NCBI RefSeq assembly: GCF_016097415.1
Contig: NZ_JAEHGE010000003.1
Location: forward strand, 138,491 to 202,490
Length of the DNA: 64,000 nucleotides
Direction: 5' to 3'
Source of the DNA: a sulfur-oxidizing endosymbiont of Gigantopelta aegis
Lineage (GTDB): Bacteria > Pseudomonadota > Gammaproteobacteria > GRL18
Shown here: positions 8,461 to 16,768 of the stretch, in pieces
How the letters are laid out: every line of letters begins with the position of its first letter
Numbering within the stretch: position 1 is the stretch's first letter
The notes under the pieces: model-generated
Database searches by the model: none
What the model saw: the letters and a program-made list of their open reading frames with translations, nothing else
What the model was told of the DNA's origin: nothing
Position numbers and translations under genes: made by a program

Positions 8461-8901
8461 ATGTTTAGCTGGTTTTTAAAATTACTTGGCATCGAAGAAG
8501 ACAGACCAAGCGCACCGAATAATGCTTATCTACAAGCTACCAAAAAAAATGACACGGCATCAAGTGAGTTGACTCAATCGAAATCGGAAGTTGAAGTAGA
8601 AACAAAAGCTGAAATAGCACCAGAAATACAGCCGTCAGTTGCTACACCTGAGCAACAAGCATCCCCCGAAGCAGAAGTTCGAAAAGAAGACACCGTAAAA
8701 TCACCTGAACCAGATGATAAAGTAGCAACGCCTGAACTCAAGTCTTTAGCGGATGAATATCCAACTTTAAAAACAAATTATATCAAAATACTAGAGGAAG
8801 CAGGCCTCACCAATAAGGCTGCAATTAGTGTCGCTAGCGATAAGGACCTATTAGCCTTAAAAGGCATAGGCAAGGCTAGCTTAAAGATATTACGCGGTTA
8901 G
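8461..8901 (+). CDS. Small protein with C-terminal helix-hairpin-helix domain
   Basis: 146 aa. A short hydrophobic start (MFSWFLKLLGI) is followed by an acidic, Glu/Pro/Thr-rich linker at about residues 25-95, probably disordered. The last 45 residues form a helix-hairpin-helix-like unit (YIKILEEAGLTNKAA and LLALKGIGKASLKIL), a fold that binds DNA without sequence specificity or mediates protein contacts. No catalytic motif is seen and I cannot give a function. The gene stands alone, transcribed toward the convergent fumarase gene. Confidence 0.65.
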   Translation: MFSWFLKLLGIEEDRPSAPNNAYLQATKKNDTASSELTQSKSEVEVETKAEIAPEIQPSVATPEQQASPEAEVRKEDTVKSPEPDDKVATPELKSLADEYPTLKTNYIKILEEAGLTNKAAISVASDKDLLALKGIGKASLKILRG

Positions 8902-8937
8902 AAATATTACGCAGTTAAAAATATTGCACAGCTAAAA

Positions 8938-10458
8938 TCAGCCTTTTCTAATCAACTTCGACCATTTTTTCGGTCCACTCAGGTGGACTGAATCACCCCG
9001 CACATCAACACCAACCGTCACTGGCATGTCTTTCACTTCAAATTCATAAATGGCTTCCATACCCAGTTCTTTATAGGCAATCACCGTTGATTTTTCTATC
9101 GCCTTAGCAATTAAATACGCTGCACCACCCACGGCAATTAAATATACCGCGCGATGTTTTTTAATGGCTTCAATGGCAATAGGACCTCGCTCTGCCTTAC
9201 CGATCATGCCAATTAAACCGGTCTCAGCTAACATAGTTTTTGTGTATTTATCCATACGAGTCGCCGTTGTAGGCCCTGCGGGACCAACGGATTCACCTGC
9301 GATAGGATCAACGGGGCCGACATAATAAATAAAGCGATTTTTAAAATTCACCCCCTCTGGCAGTGACTCACCTTTGGCCAGCGTATCGACAATGCGTTTA
9401 TGAGCTGCATCTCGCCCGGTGAGCAATTTGCCATTAAGCAATAATTGCTCGCCTGTCTTCCAATTTTGTACGTCTTCATGGGTCAAGGAATCTAAATCCA
9501 CCCGCCGTGCCGTGGGTGAAGCAGTCCAGGTCACTGCAGGCCAATCTTCCAGAGCAGGAGGGGTAAATACGGCAGGACCGGAGCCATCTAAAACGAAATG
9601 GGTATGTCGGGTCGCGGCACAATTGGGAATAATGGCCACCGGTAATGACGCAGCATGGGTTGGATAATCCAGCACTTTGACATCAACAACCGTTGTTAGC
9701 CCGCCTAAGCCCTGTGCACCAACCCCAAGAGCATTAATTTTTTCATATAATTCCAGGCGTAATTGTTCCGGACGACTGAGTTCAGCACCATTTTGAGATC
9801 GCTGTATTAATTCTTGAATGTTGACCGGTTCTAAAAGTGATTCTTTAGCCAGTAGCATGGCTTTTTCTGGTGTACCGCCAATTCCTACACCCATAATCCC
9901 CGGCGGACACCAGCCTGCGCCCATCTCGCTCACCGACTTGATGATCCATTCAACCAGATCATCACTGGGATTCAAGGCGGCAAATTTGGCCTTGTTTTCG
10001 GAGCCGCCACCCTTGGCAGCCAGTTTTACGCTGACCTTGTCGCCTGGCACGATGCGTGTATGAATAACTGCCGGGGTATTATCTTTGGTGTTAATGCGCG
10101 CCCCCGCAGGATCGGATAACACCGAAGCACGTAAAACATTATCAGGATGTGTATAAGCGCGGCGAACGCCTTCATTGATCATCTCATCCAAACTCATATT
10201 GGCATCCCATTGCACCTGCATACCAATATCTAAAAACACCACCGCAATGCCCGTGTCCTGACAAATGGGGCGATGCCCTTCAGCACAGAGACGGGAATTA
10301 TATAAAATCTGGGCAATGGCATCTTTGGCTGCTTTTGACTGTTCCATGTCATAGGCTGCACCTAATGCCTGAATATAATCTTTGGGGTGATAATAAGAGA
10401 TAAATTGAAAGGCATCAGCAATGCTTTGGATAAGATCGTCTTGTTTGATGGTCGTCAT
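8938..10458 (-). CDS. fumA: Fumarate hydratase, class I (iron-sulfur)
   Basis: 506 aa, the length of one-chain class I fumarases, which interconvert fumarate and malate in the TCA cycle using an oxygen-sensitive 4Fe-4S cluster. The three expected cluster cysteines are visible in GHRPICQDTG (about 78), MGAGWCPPGIMG (about 185) and IIPNCAATRHTHF (about 277). The alpha part is residues 1-285 and the beta part 310-506, with a conserved GPTTATRMD segment. ATG at 10458 gives the standard N-terminus MTTIKQDD and has GGGGAA about 10 bases upstream; the GTG at 10476 is less likely. A single-gene unit. A tartrate-type dehydratase is possible but less likely for a fused chain. Confidence 0.92.
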   Translation of the reverse strand: MTTIKQDDLIQSIADAFQFISYYHPKDYIQALGAAYDMEQSKAAKDAIAQILYNSRLCAEGHRPICQDTGIAVVFLDIGMQVQWDANMSLDEMINEGVRRAYTHPDNVLRASVLSDPAGARINTKDNTPAVIHTRIVPGDKVSVKLAAKGGGSENKAKFAALNPSDDLVEWIIKSVSEMGAGWCPPGIMGVGIGGTPEKAMLLAKESLLEPVNIQELIQRSQNGAELSRPEQLRLELYEKINALGVGAQGLGGLTTVVDVKVLDYPTHAASLPVAIIPNCAATRHTHFVLDGSGPAVFTPPALEDWPAVTWTASPTARRVDLDSLTHEDVQNWKTGEQLLLNGKLLTGRDAAHKRIVDTLAKGESLPEGVNFKNRFIYYVGPVDPIAGESVGPAGPTTATRMDKYTKTMLAETGLIGMIGKAERGPIAIEAIKKHRAVYLIAVGGAAYLIAKAIEKSTVIAYKELGMEAIYEFEVKDMPVTVGVDVRGDSVHLSGPKKWSKLIRKG

Positions 10459-10605
10459 GATGATTCTGTTCCCCACGGTGTTGAGCTAATATGATCATAG
10501 CATAATGTGATCAATAAATTCAGTTAGGTAATTTTTTTATAAACAGCTATAGTTATAGCAACGTGTTCCTAAATAATAAGAAAAATAGAGAAAATAAGGA
10601 TATTT

Positions 10606-11469
10606 GTGTCTGAACAACACTTACAAATCATTCATGATTATGTGGATAAAATGCCTAGTTTATCCACCACCGTCACCAAAGTGCTGGAAGTTTGTGATCA
10701 GCCTAATGTCTCGGCCAATGATCTGAATAAAATCATTTCCCTCGATCCGATATTAACGGGCAATGTCCTCAAGCTGATTAATTCCGCCTATTATGCCTTA
10801 CCCAATCAAATTACCTCTCTAACCCGTGCGATCATTGTTTTAGGGCTCAATACAGTAAAAAATCTGGCACTGAGTACCGCTGTTTTAGGCACCATGAAAG
10901 AAAGTAATCAGTCCAGTTTTTCTATGGATGACTTTTGGATGCACTCAATTTGTGTCGGGGTTGCCGCCAAGGCCATTGCAGTGGAACTAAAAGTACCTGC
11001 CAATCAACGTGAAGAGTATTTTCTGGCAGGCTTATTACATGATTTGGGTAAAATACCCATGGCGCATTGTTTTAGTGATGAATATGACTGCTGTCTGGCA
11101 AGTGCCTATGAGCAACAAATACCTCTGTATGAAGCGGAAACAGCCATTTTCAGTTCTAACCACCAACACTTTGGCAGTATTATTGCCGGCAAATGGAAGT
11201 TAGGCGATAGTATTGTCGAAACCATGAAATACCACCACCAACCGGAAAAATCAGACCAAGCTCACAGGCTGTTAATTTCCAGTGTGGCAATTGCTGATCT
11301 TTATGCTAATATTTTTAGCATTGGCTCTGCTGGCAATCACTTTGAGTCAGAAGAACAAATTGCCTTACTTTTTGAGCAAAATCCGCTATCATGGGAGACT
11401 TTAGTGTCATTACATGAGACTATTCAAGAAGCAATTGAAAAAGCATCTATTTTTCTTAAACTGGCTTAA
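10606..11469 (+). CDS. HDOD domain signalling protein
   Basis: 287 aa. Most of the chain (about residues 10-210) is an HDOD domain: MPSLSTTVTKVLEVCDQP, then LDPILTGNVLKLINSAYY, LTRAIIVLGLNTVKNLAL, and FLAGLLHDLGKIPMAH with a partly kept HD motif. HDOD proteins act in cytosolic signalling and second-messenger control, usually without proven phosphodiesterase activity. The start is GTG at 10606, five bases after AAGGA. The gene is divergent from the fumarase gene and about 100 bp before the MBL hydrolase gene on the same strand, so co-transcription is possible. Confidence 0.88.
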   Translation: MSEQHLQIIHDYVDKMPSLSTTVTKVLEVCDQPNVSANDLNKIISLDPILTGNVLKLINSAYYALPNQITSLTRAIIVLGLNTVKNLALSTAVLGTMKESNQSSFSMDDFWMHSICVGVAAKAIAVELKVPANQREEYFLAGLLHDLGKIPMAHCFSDEYDCCLASAYEQQIPLYEAETAIFSSNHQHFGSIIAGKWKLGDSIVETMKYHHQPEKSDQAHRLLISSVAIADLYANIFSIGSAGNHFESEEQIALLFEQNPLSWETLVSLHETIQEAIEKASIFLKLA

Positions 11470-11570
11470 CATTAATTAAGAAAACAGTTAAAACAACAAT
11501 TAAAATAACTGTTAAAATACAGAATATAAAAAGCTCAGGCTTATAGGGTACATAAGTTCAAGGTCTAAAT

Positions 11571-12485
11571 GTGAAAATGTTAATAAAGTTCTGGGGTGTC
11601 AGGGGTTCAATCCCTTGCCCCGGAAGCTCTACCGTAAAATATGGGGGAAATACTCCCTGCCTTGAGATCTTCTTCCCTGAAGTGAATAGACTGATCATCA
11701 TTGATGCTGGTTCAGGCCTTAGAGAACTGGGCAATGAGCTCATGAACCGTCCACCACCCGTAGAAGCACACCTATTTTTGACCCACACCCACTGGGATCA
11801 CATTATGGGTTTTCCTTTTTTTGTGCCTGCCTATATCCCCGGCACCCATATTCGTGTTTATGGTCCGGTAACTTACGAAGAAGATACCTTAGAAAAAGTC
11901 GTGGGTGGGCAAATGACCTATCGTTATTTTCCCATTCGTGAAGCAGAGCTGGCAGCCAATATTCAATATTTCAGCCTCAAAGAAGAAGAAATTGATTTAG
12001 GTGATGGTATCATCATTAAAACCAAATACTTGAACCATCCAGTATTATGCTTGGGCTATCGCATTGAGTATCAGGGCAAAGTCTTTTGTACCGCCTATGA
12101 TACCGAAGTTTTCCGTAATGTATTCATCACCGATCCCGATGATCCGGACTATGATGAAGAAATGGCCAGAGAAGGTGACTTGGTTGCCAACGAACAAAAT
12201 GCTATGATTGAACAATTCTACGAAGGTGCCGATCTGTTAGTACATGACAGCCAATACACTCAAGAAGAATATGAACAAAAATACACCGGCTGGGGACATG
12301 GTTATGTCGAATATGTTTGTCAGGCGGCTCAACAAAAACAAGTCAAAAAACTGGCCTTATTTCACCACGATCCACTTCGTACCGATGAACAATTGGACGA
12401 ATTAACAGAAAAATTCTGTAATAAGGAACATTGTGGTGATATGGAAGCGTTTTTTGCCAAAGAAGGTATGGTTATCGAACTATGA
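11571..12485 (+). CDS. MBL-fold metallo-hydrolase
   Basis: 304 aa metallo-beta-lactamase fold. The N-terminal FWGVRGSIPCPG and the metal motif HTHWDHIMGF (72-81) place it with MBL proteins related to cAMP phosphodiesterase and RNase Z-like enzymes. Further ligands are likely in YLNHPVLCLGYR, AYDTE, LLVHDSQY and LFHHDPLRTD. The substrate is unknown; a cyclic nucleotide or phosphodiester bond is a family-based guess. GTG at 11571 has AAGG at good spacing; the ATG at 11577 is the alternative. The stop overlaps the next ATG (ATGA), so the two genes are translationally coupled. Confidence 0.85.
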   Translation: MKMLIKFWGVRGSIPCPGSSTVKYGGNTPCLEIFFPEVNRLIIIDAGSGLRELGNELMNRPPPVEAHLFLTHTHWDHIMGFPFFVPAYIPGTHIRVYGPVTYEEDTLEKVVGGQMTYRYFPIREAELAANIQYFSLKEEEIDLGDGIIIKTKYLNHPVLCLGYRIEYQGKVFCTAYDTEVFRNVFITDPDDPDYDEEMAREGDLVANEQNAMIEQFYEGADLLVHDSQYTQEEYEQKYTGWGHGYVEYVCQAAQQKQVKKLALFHHDPLRTDEQLDELTEKFCNKEHCGDMEAFFAKEGMVIEL

Positions 12486-12727
12486 TTAAGACTTATCCAG
12501 AAGATTTATTTGATGAAATTAAACTATTGTCCAAATTCCCTGAAGAATCACACATAGAAGGTTTAAAAATTCATCACGACGCTGACCCAATATTAGTGAA
12601 GTCCGCACAATCACTTTTTAACAAGGGTATTATCACCCAATTAGATGGTGGCTATCTAACCGATAGCGGTCGTGAAATGGTCGAACACTTGCATACGGTA
12701 CTAGATACCATAAACCAGCAAGCCTAA
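12482..12727 (+). CDS. TIGR02647-type small gammaproteobacterial protein
   Basis: 81 aa. It resembles the short gammaproteobacterial family TIGR02647: YPEDLFDEIKLLSKFP, a helical core, then LTDSGREMVEHLH at the end. The layout (helices, a short beta-wing IITQLDGGYLTD, a last helix) looks like a small winged-helix, so DNA binding is plausible but unproven. The start overlaps the stop of the MBL gene by 4 bp. No enzyme motif is seen. Confidence 0.7.
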   Translation: MIKTYPEDLFDEIKLLSKFPEESHIEGLKIHHDADPILVKSAQSLFNKGIITQLDGGYLTDSGREMVEHLHTVLDTINQQA

Positions 12728-12745
12728 GCACATCAATCATTAGCA

Positions 12746-12810
12746 GAGCCTTCAGCTATTAAGAGCCTTCAGCGTATTAAGAGCCTTCAGCCATTAAAAA
12801 GCCTTCAGCT
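12746..12810. repeat. Four tandem copies of an about 17-bp repeat
   Basis: GAGCCTTCAGC followed by an ATTAA spacer is repeated four times between the end of the TIGR02647-type gene and the end of cobO (convergent genes). The outermost parts (GCAGAGCC and AGCTCTGCC) can pair, so the array could fold into a terminator-like hairpin. It is not seen elsewhere in the window. Confidence 0.75.
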
Positions 12811-12824
12811 CTGCCAGTGATTCA

Positions 12825-13427
12825 CTACCACTCAATGCCTTCCTGTGCTTTAATGCCTTGATTAAAGGCATGTTTCACCGGATTGATCTCACTCACTGTA
12901 TCGGCTAATTCAATGAGCTCTTTGGCTGCTGCTCGCCCGGTAATAATGACATTTTGTATCTTGGGACGATTGTTAATGGCCGTCACCAATTCAGCAATAT
13001 CAAGATACTTATATTTGAACATATAGGTAATTTCATCCAGCACAATCAAATGACAATTCGGATCACTGAATAATGGCTTGATCTGTTGCCAGACATCAAG
13101 CGCCGCCTGTTTATCCTGCTCAAAATTCTGCGTATTCCAAGTGAAGCCCGTATCCATGGTATAGCTCACTAAATTCTGAGTGCCTGCAAAAAATCGCGTT
13201 TCACCGCAATCCCACTGCCCCTTAATAAATTGCACCAGAGCACATTGGTGACCATGCCCTAAACTTCTGAGCAAAGTGCCCAATGCCGAGGTGGTTTTCC
13301 CCTTGCCATTGCCAGTGATCACTATCACCACACCCTGCTCAATGGTGGCTTTCTCAATTTTGGCATCCACCACTTTTTTATGCCGCTTCATGCGCTCATT
13401 ATGGCGCTGTGCTTTTTCTTCGCTCAT
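12825..13427 (-). CDS. cobO: Cob(I)yrinic acid a,c-diamide adenosyltransferase (CobO/BtuR family)
   Basis: 200 aa, the normal CobO/BtuR length. It transfers the adenosyl group of ATP to the cobalt of reduced corrinoids, for B12 synthesis and salvage. Seen are the basic N-terminus (KAQRHNERMKRHKK), the P-loop ITGNGKGKTTSALG, FIKGQWDCGE, a Walker-B-like LIVLDEITYMFKYKYL and the closing GRAAAKELIELAD. ATG at 13427 gives the family N-terminus with GAGAGA upstream; a longer frame to 13508 is unlikely. It is divergent from queC, with a 21-bp inverted repeat between them. No cobalamin riboswitch is recognisable upstream. Confidence 0.93.
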   Translation of the reverse strand: MSEEKAQRHNERMKRHKKVVDAKIEKATIEQGVVIVITGNGKGKTTSALGTLLRSLGHGHQCALVQFIKGQWDCGETRFFAGTQNLVSYTMDTGFTWNTQNFEQDKQAALDVWQQIKPLFSDPNCHLIVLDEITYMFKYKYLDIAELVTAINNRPKIQNVIITGRAAAKELIELADTVSEINPVKHAFNQGIKAQEGIEW

Positions 13428-13536
13428 TTCTCTCTCAACTTCATTAAATCCGGAGTATTCCGTTAGCCTAATTGCGCTTATAATAGGCTTTTGAATGATA
13501 TTTCTCAATCGCTAAATGTTAAGGCAGTGTGAGTAG

Positions 13537-13611
13537 ACCCATGACACTTGGAAATGCCTTGCTGCGCCCTGAAAGAAGTGCCCTTGGGGTGCATTTCCAA
13601 GTGTCATGGGT
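13537..13611. repeat. Inverted repeat with perfect 21-bp arms
   Basis: ACCCATGACACTTGGAAATG plus C at 13537-13557 is exactly complementary to 13591-13611, with a 33-base spacer that itself holds a short GC-rich fold. It lies in the cobO-queC divergent gap, upstream of the queC start. It could be a REP-type palindrome, a small MITE or a cruciform/leader hairpin. No second copy is visible in the window. Confidence 0.85.
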
Positions 13612-13666
13612 ATATATTTGCAGTATACTGATTTTTAGTCAATTAAGTGGTCGCAAGGTGAGGTTT

Positions 13667-14362
13667 ATGAGTAAGGCTTTAGTCGTTTTGTCCGGTGGCC
13701 AGGATTCCACCACCTGTCTGTATTGGGCTATTAAAGAATTTGGTCGGGAAAATGTCAGCAGTCTCAGCTTTGACTACGGACAACGCCATAAAATTGAATT
13801 AGATGCCGCCAAAAAAGTGGCTGAAATTGCCGCCATTGCCCATACCATTCTACCCATTGATACGTTTGCAGCACTGGGTGGTAATGCTCTAACCGATAGC
13901 ATTGAGGTGGCAGATGAAGCAACAGAAAGCAACGATTCAGACAAAACTACGCTACCCAATACTTTTGTCCCTGGCCGTAATCTAATATTTCTCACCTTTG
14001 CCGCTGCTTATGCCTATCAGCGTTCCATCGAGCATTTGATCACCGGTGTGGCACAAACGGATTATAGTGGCTATCCGGATTGTCGGGAGAACACTCTCAG
14101 CTCTTTGGAACACACCTTGCGACTGGGTATGGAATACAATATTACCATCCATACACCACTGATGAACCTGAATAAATCCGATACGGTGCTCTTAGCTGAA
14201 AAATTGGGAGCAATGGATGCTATGGCCTATACCCATACCTGTTATAATGGCGAACAACCACCCTGCGGTCACTGTCAGGCCTGTTTATTACGCGCCAAAG
14301 GTTTTGCCGAAGCAAAACGCACTGATCCGCTCATTGAGCGTTGCCAATATTTTAGCAACTAG
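13667..14362 (+). CDS. queC: 7-cyano-7-deazaguanine synthase QueC
   Basis: 231 aa. It converts 7-carboxy-7-deazaguanine to preQ0 using ATP and ammonia, in the queuosine tRNA-modification pathway. The PP-loop ATPase motif is LVVLSGGQDSTTCL at residues 4-17, and the zinc site is THTCYNGEQPPCGHCQACLLR near 186-206 (four Cys). The ATG at 13667 gives the family start MSKALVVLSGG with AGGTGAGG just upstream. A longer frame from 13529 would translate the palindrome and is rejected. It lies directly upstream of queD, with queE farther along. Confidence 0.96.
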   Translation: MSKALVVLSGGQDSTTCLYWAIKEFGRENVSSLSFDYGQRHKIELDAAKKVAEIAAIAHTILPIDTFAALGGNALTDSIEVADEATESNDSDKTTLPNTFVPGRNLIFLTFAAAYAYQRSIEHLITGVAQTDYSGYPDCRENTLSSLEHTLRLGMEYNITIHTPLMNLNKSDTVLLAEKLGAMDAMAYTHTCYNGEQPPCGHCQACLLRAKGFAEAKRTDPLIERCQYFSN

Positions 14363-14392
14363 CATTTAAACCATTAAGACTAAGACCAAGTT

Positions 14393-15538
14393 ATGAGCGA
14401 GCAAATTTTTTATCTGGCCACCGTCCCCTTTGAAGCCGCCTGTCAGATAGACATACTACCCGAAGCACACCCTGCAGCCCAATTACATGGCCATAGTTAT
14501 ACCGCATCTGTGCGCGTTCCTATCAGCGCCACTCAAAGCATTGATGAACCGGTGAGCTTTCTCAAAGCCCATTTACAAAATACCATTGAACCGCTTAACT
14601 ATACTTTTTTAAACCAGCAATTAGACATCCCCACCGATGAAAATCTAGCGCGTTGGATTCATAACAAAACCGACTTGCAAGGCATTGATCGCGTTGCCAT
14701 CCAAAGCACTCATGATTGCGGTGTGGATCTGGATAATCAGGGTCATGCCCATATCTGGAAACGTTTTCGTTTTGAGGCCGCACACCAATTGCCCAATGTA
14801 CCCAAAGGCCATCCCTGTGGCAATATGCATGGCCATGGCTTTGAGGTAATTTTACATGCCAATCAAGATCTCAATAACAGCGCAACCTCTAAGGCTTCAG
14901 CTGCCAACGCTTCACCGTCAGAAACAGAAAACATCGCTGACATGGGGGTGGATTTTGCGCAAATTGATCACTTCTGGCAAACATTACATCAACAACTAGA
15001 CTATACCTGTCTGAATGATATTCCCGGTCTGGAAAATCCCACCTCAGAAGTTTTGGCCCGTTGGATATGGCAACAACTAAAACCTGATTTTGAACAATTA
15101 TCCTGGGTAACAGTCTATGAAACCCATACTTCCGGCTGTCACTATAATGGCGACCATTACCGCATCTGGAAAGAACAACGCTTTGAAAGCGCCTTGAGGC
15201 TCAAGTGTGTTCCAGAAAATGACAAACGCAGGCAATTACATGGTCATAGCTATCTGATTCGTCTACATTTGACCGCCCCCTTGGATGAAGTGATGGGCTG
15301 GACAGTGGATTATGGTGATGTGAAAAGTTTATTTAAACCTATTTATAAACAATTGGATCATCATCAACTGGATTTATTGGATGGCATTGAAGATGCTGAT
15401 GTCACTAGTTTGCTCTACTGGATAAAAGCACAAATGGCAGATAGCTTACCCCAACTGGATCGTATCGACTTATTTGAAACACCCGGCTGTGGAGCAATCC
15501 TATATTGGGGCGAAGAAGGCCCGGCATTGCCTGATTAA
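14393..15538 (+). CDS. queD: Triple-domain 6-carboxytetrahydropterin synthase (QueD-like)
   Basis: 381 aa, about three times the usual 120-aa QueD, which makes 6-carboxytetrahydropterin in queuosine synthesis. Three T-fold repeats are visible: about residues 8-118, 124-258 and 262-374, each with a LHGHSY or MHGHGF zinc motif. Repeat 2 has the full zinc set and nucleophile (H131, C142, H146, H148) and E243, but Tyr204 replaces the catalytic His after D203. Repeat 3 lacks the first His and the Cys but keeps D322-H323 and E362. Repeat 1 keeps only the two zinc His. The active site is probably shared between repeats. A low-complexity linker (160-182) sits inside repeat 2. It lies 30 bp after queC. 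Confidence 0.92.
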   Translation: MSEQIFYLATVPFEAACQIDILPEAHPAAQLHGHSYTASVRVPISATQSIDEPVSFLKAHLQNTIEPLNYTFLNQQLDIPTDENLARWIHNKTDLQGIDRVAIQSTHDCGVDLDNQGHAHIWKRFRFEAAHQLPNVPKGHPCGNMHGHGFEVILHANQDLNNSATSKASAANASPSETENIADMGVDFAQIDHFWQTLHQQLDYTCLNDIPGLENPTSEVLARWIWQQLKPDFEQLSWVTVYETHTSGCHYNGDHYRIWKEQRFESALRLKCVPENDKRRQLHGHSYLIRLHLTAPLDEVMGWTVDYGDVKSLFKPIYKQLDHHQLDLLDGIEDADVTSLLYWIKAQMADSLPQLDRIDLFETPGCGAILYWGEEGPALPD

Positions 15539-15585
15539 AATAAACAAGGTGCTTCACAATATTACCTATTGATAAGCATAAAATT

Positions 15586-15679
15586 GTAGGGTGGGCATGG
15601 CTTTATCTGCCCACGCGGAGGAATACTTATAAGCTTGTAAGTCTGTCCTGCGTGGGCACAAAAGACGTGCCCACCCTAC
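15586..15679. repeat. REP pair (BIME-like) with GTAG heads
   Basis: Two hairpins in head-to-head order: GTAGGGTGGGCA...TGCCCACGC at 15586-15615 and GCGTGGGCAC...GTGCCCACCCTAC at 15650-15679, joined by about 34 bases. Each half folds on itself and the two halves are inverted copies. The outer GTAG is the typical head of RAYT-associated REP sequences. It fills the queD-queE gap and may protect or terminate the queCD message. Confidence 0.88.
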
Positions 15680-15767
15680 GCTCTGAATGCAAGTTACTAG
15701 AATTTTACCAGTACGCAATAATATGAAGAAGCATAAAAACATTGAGCGATTATATAGATAAAACAAC

Positions 15768-16427
15768 ATGAGCTATTCCGTCAAAGAACTTTTTTACACC
15801 TTGCAAGGCGAAGGCGCTCAAACAGGGCGTGCCTCAGTATTTTGCCGCTTCACAGGTTGCAATTTATGGAGCGGCTTAGAAAAAGATCGTCATAAAACCG
15901 TTTGTCCTTTTTGCGATACTGATTTTGTCGGTACAGATGGCGAGGGCGGTGGAAAATTTGCGAATGCTCAAGTACTGGCTGAGCGTATTATTCAAACTTG
16001 GACTAATACTAACAATGGGGGAACAAATCATCCCTCACGTATCAAGCCCTATGTAGTCTTCACCGGCGGTGAACCCTTGTTACAACTGGATGAAGCCTTA
16101 ATCCACCACCTGCATGAGGCAGGTTTTGAAGTTGCAGTGGAAACCAATGGGACTATCATCGCCCCCCAGGGAATTGACTGGCTTTGTGTCAGCCCCAAGC
16201 AAGGCGACAAGCTCCTACAACGCAGCGGCAATGAATTAAAATTGTTATTCCCACTGAAAAATATGCCACCTGCTGAGTTTGAAGCGCTGGACTTTCAGCA
16301 CTTTTTTTTACAAGCTATTGATGAGGGTGATGACATCAACCACTTGCCTGATGTCATTCAATACTGTCTGGATCACCCTCAATGGCGTATATCTCTGCAA
16401 ACACATAAATTATTAGGGCTTAAATAA
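15768..16427 (+). CDS. queE: 7-carboxy-7-deazaguanine synthase QueE (radical SAM)
   Basis: 219 aa radical-SAM enzyme that turns 6-carboxytetrahydropterin into 7-carboxy-7-deazaguanine, the step between QueD and QueC. The cluster motif is of the longer-spaced QueE type: CRFTGCNLWSG, then VCPFCDTDFVG, leaving Cys at CxxC after an insert, as in proteobacterial QueE. The substrate and SAM motifs TLQGEGAQTGRASVFCRF, FTGGEPLLQLD and VETNGT are present. The stop shares one base with the ATG of the next gene. Together with queC and queD it completes the GTP-to-preQ0 branch except folE. Confidence 0.95.
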   Translation: MSYSVKELFYTLQGEGAQTGRASVFCRFTGCNLWSGLEKDRHKTVCPFCDTDFVGTDGEGGGKFANAQVLAERIIQTWTNTNNGGTNHPSRIKPYVVFTGGEPLLQLDEALIHHLHEAGFEVAVETNGTIIAPQGIDWLCVSPKQGDKLLQRSGNELKLLFPLKNMPPAEFEALDFQHFFLQAIDEGDDINHLPDVIQYCLDHPQWRISLQTHKLLGLK

Positions 16428-16747
16428 TGGATACCTTAACGGTTATTATTATCGGCGTTACTGTATTACTCATTTTGGATTTTTTTCTTATTTCATATTT
16501 ACGTAAGAAGCGTAAGGATCGTTTTAAAATAATCATTGAAGAGGGCATCATCACGCAAAATAGTGAGCATATTCCCTCAGAGTTTTTATACGATCTGCAA
16601 CAACTGTCACGCATTAATAAGCCTGACATACTCATTATTAATGGCAGTGGCCTATTGTCCAAGCAACCCGAAATGGAATTTAAAGGCAATGCCAGCGATG
16701 ATTTGAAAGAAAAAATCAAACAATCATTAATTCTGAGCTTACAATAA
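16427..16747 (+). CDS. DUF3634-like single-pass membrane protein
   Basis: 106 aa. One N-terminal membrane helix (about residues 5-24), then KKRKDRFKIIIEEGIITQN and a soluble domain with GNASDDLKEKIKQ near the end. The size and layout match the uncharacterised DUF3634 family of gammaproteobacteria. The positive-inside rule puts the soluble part in the cytosol. It starts at the last base of queE and precedes trmJ by about 20 bases, so it probably belongs to that operon. Function unknown. Confidence 0.6.
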   Translation: MDTLTVIIIGVTVLLILDFFLISYLRKKRKDRFKIIIEEGIITQNSEHIPSEFLYDLQQLSRINKPDILIINGSGLLSKQPEMEFKGNASDDLKEKIKQSLILSLQ

Positions 16748-16768
16748 ATTAAATAAGATTGAGACAGT

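Noticed and set aside
12746-12810. CRISPR array
   Set aside because: The repeats are about 11 bp with about 6-bp near-identical spacers, and no cas genes occur; these are simple tandem repeats.
13428-13536. Cobalamin or preQ1 riboswitch in the cobO-queC gap
   Set aside because: No B12-box-like sequence and no preQ1 pseudoknot pattern; only the palindrome is distinct.
13529-13666. Upstream extension of queC by 46 codons
   Set aside because: It translates the 21-bp inverted repeat, has no ribosome site, and homologues start at MSKALVVLSGG (13667).
14645-14836. Minus-strand ORF inside queD
   Set aside because: A shadow of the well supported triple-domain queD; no ribosome site or family features.
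15566-15769. Minus-strand 67-codon ORF over the queD-queE gap
   Set aside because: It is made of the REP pair; no ribosome site and no resemblance to any protein.
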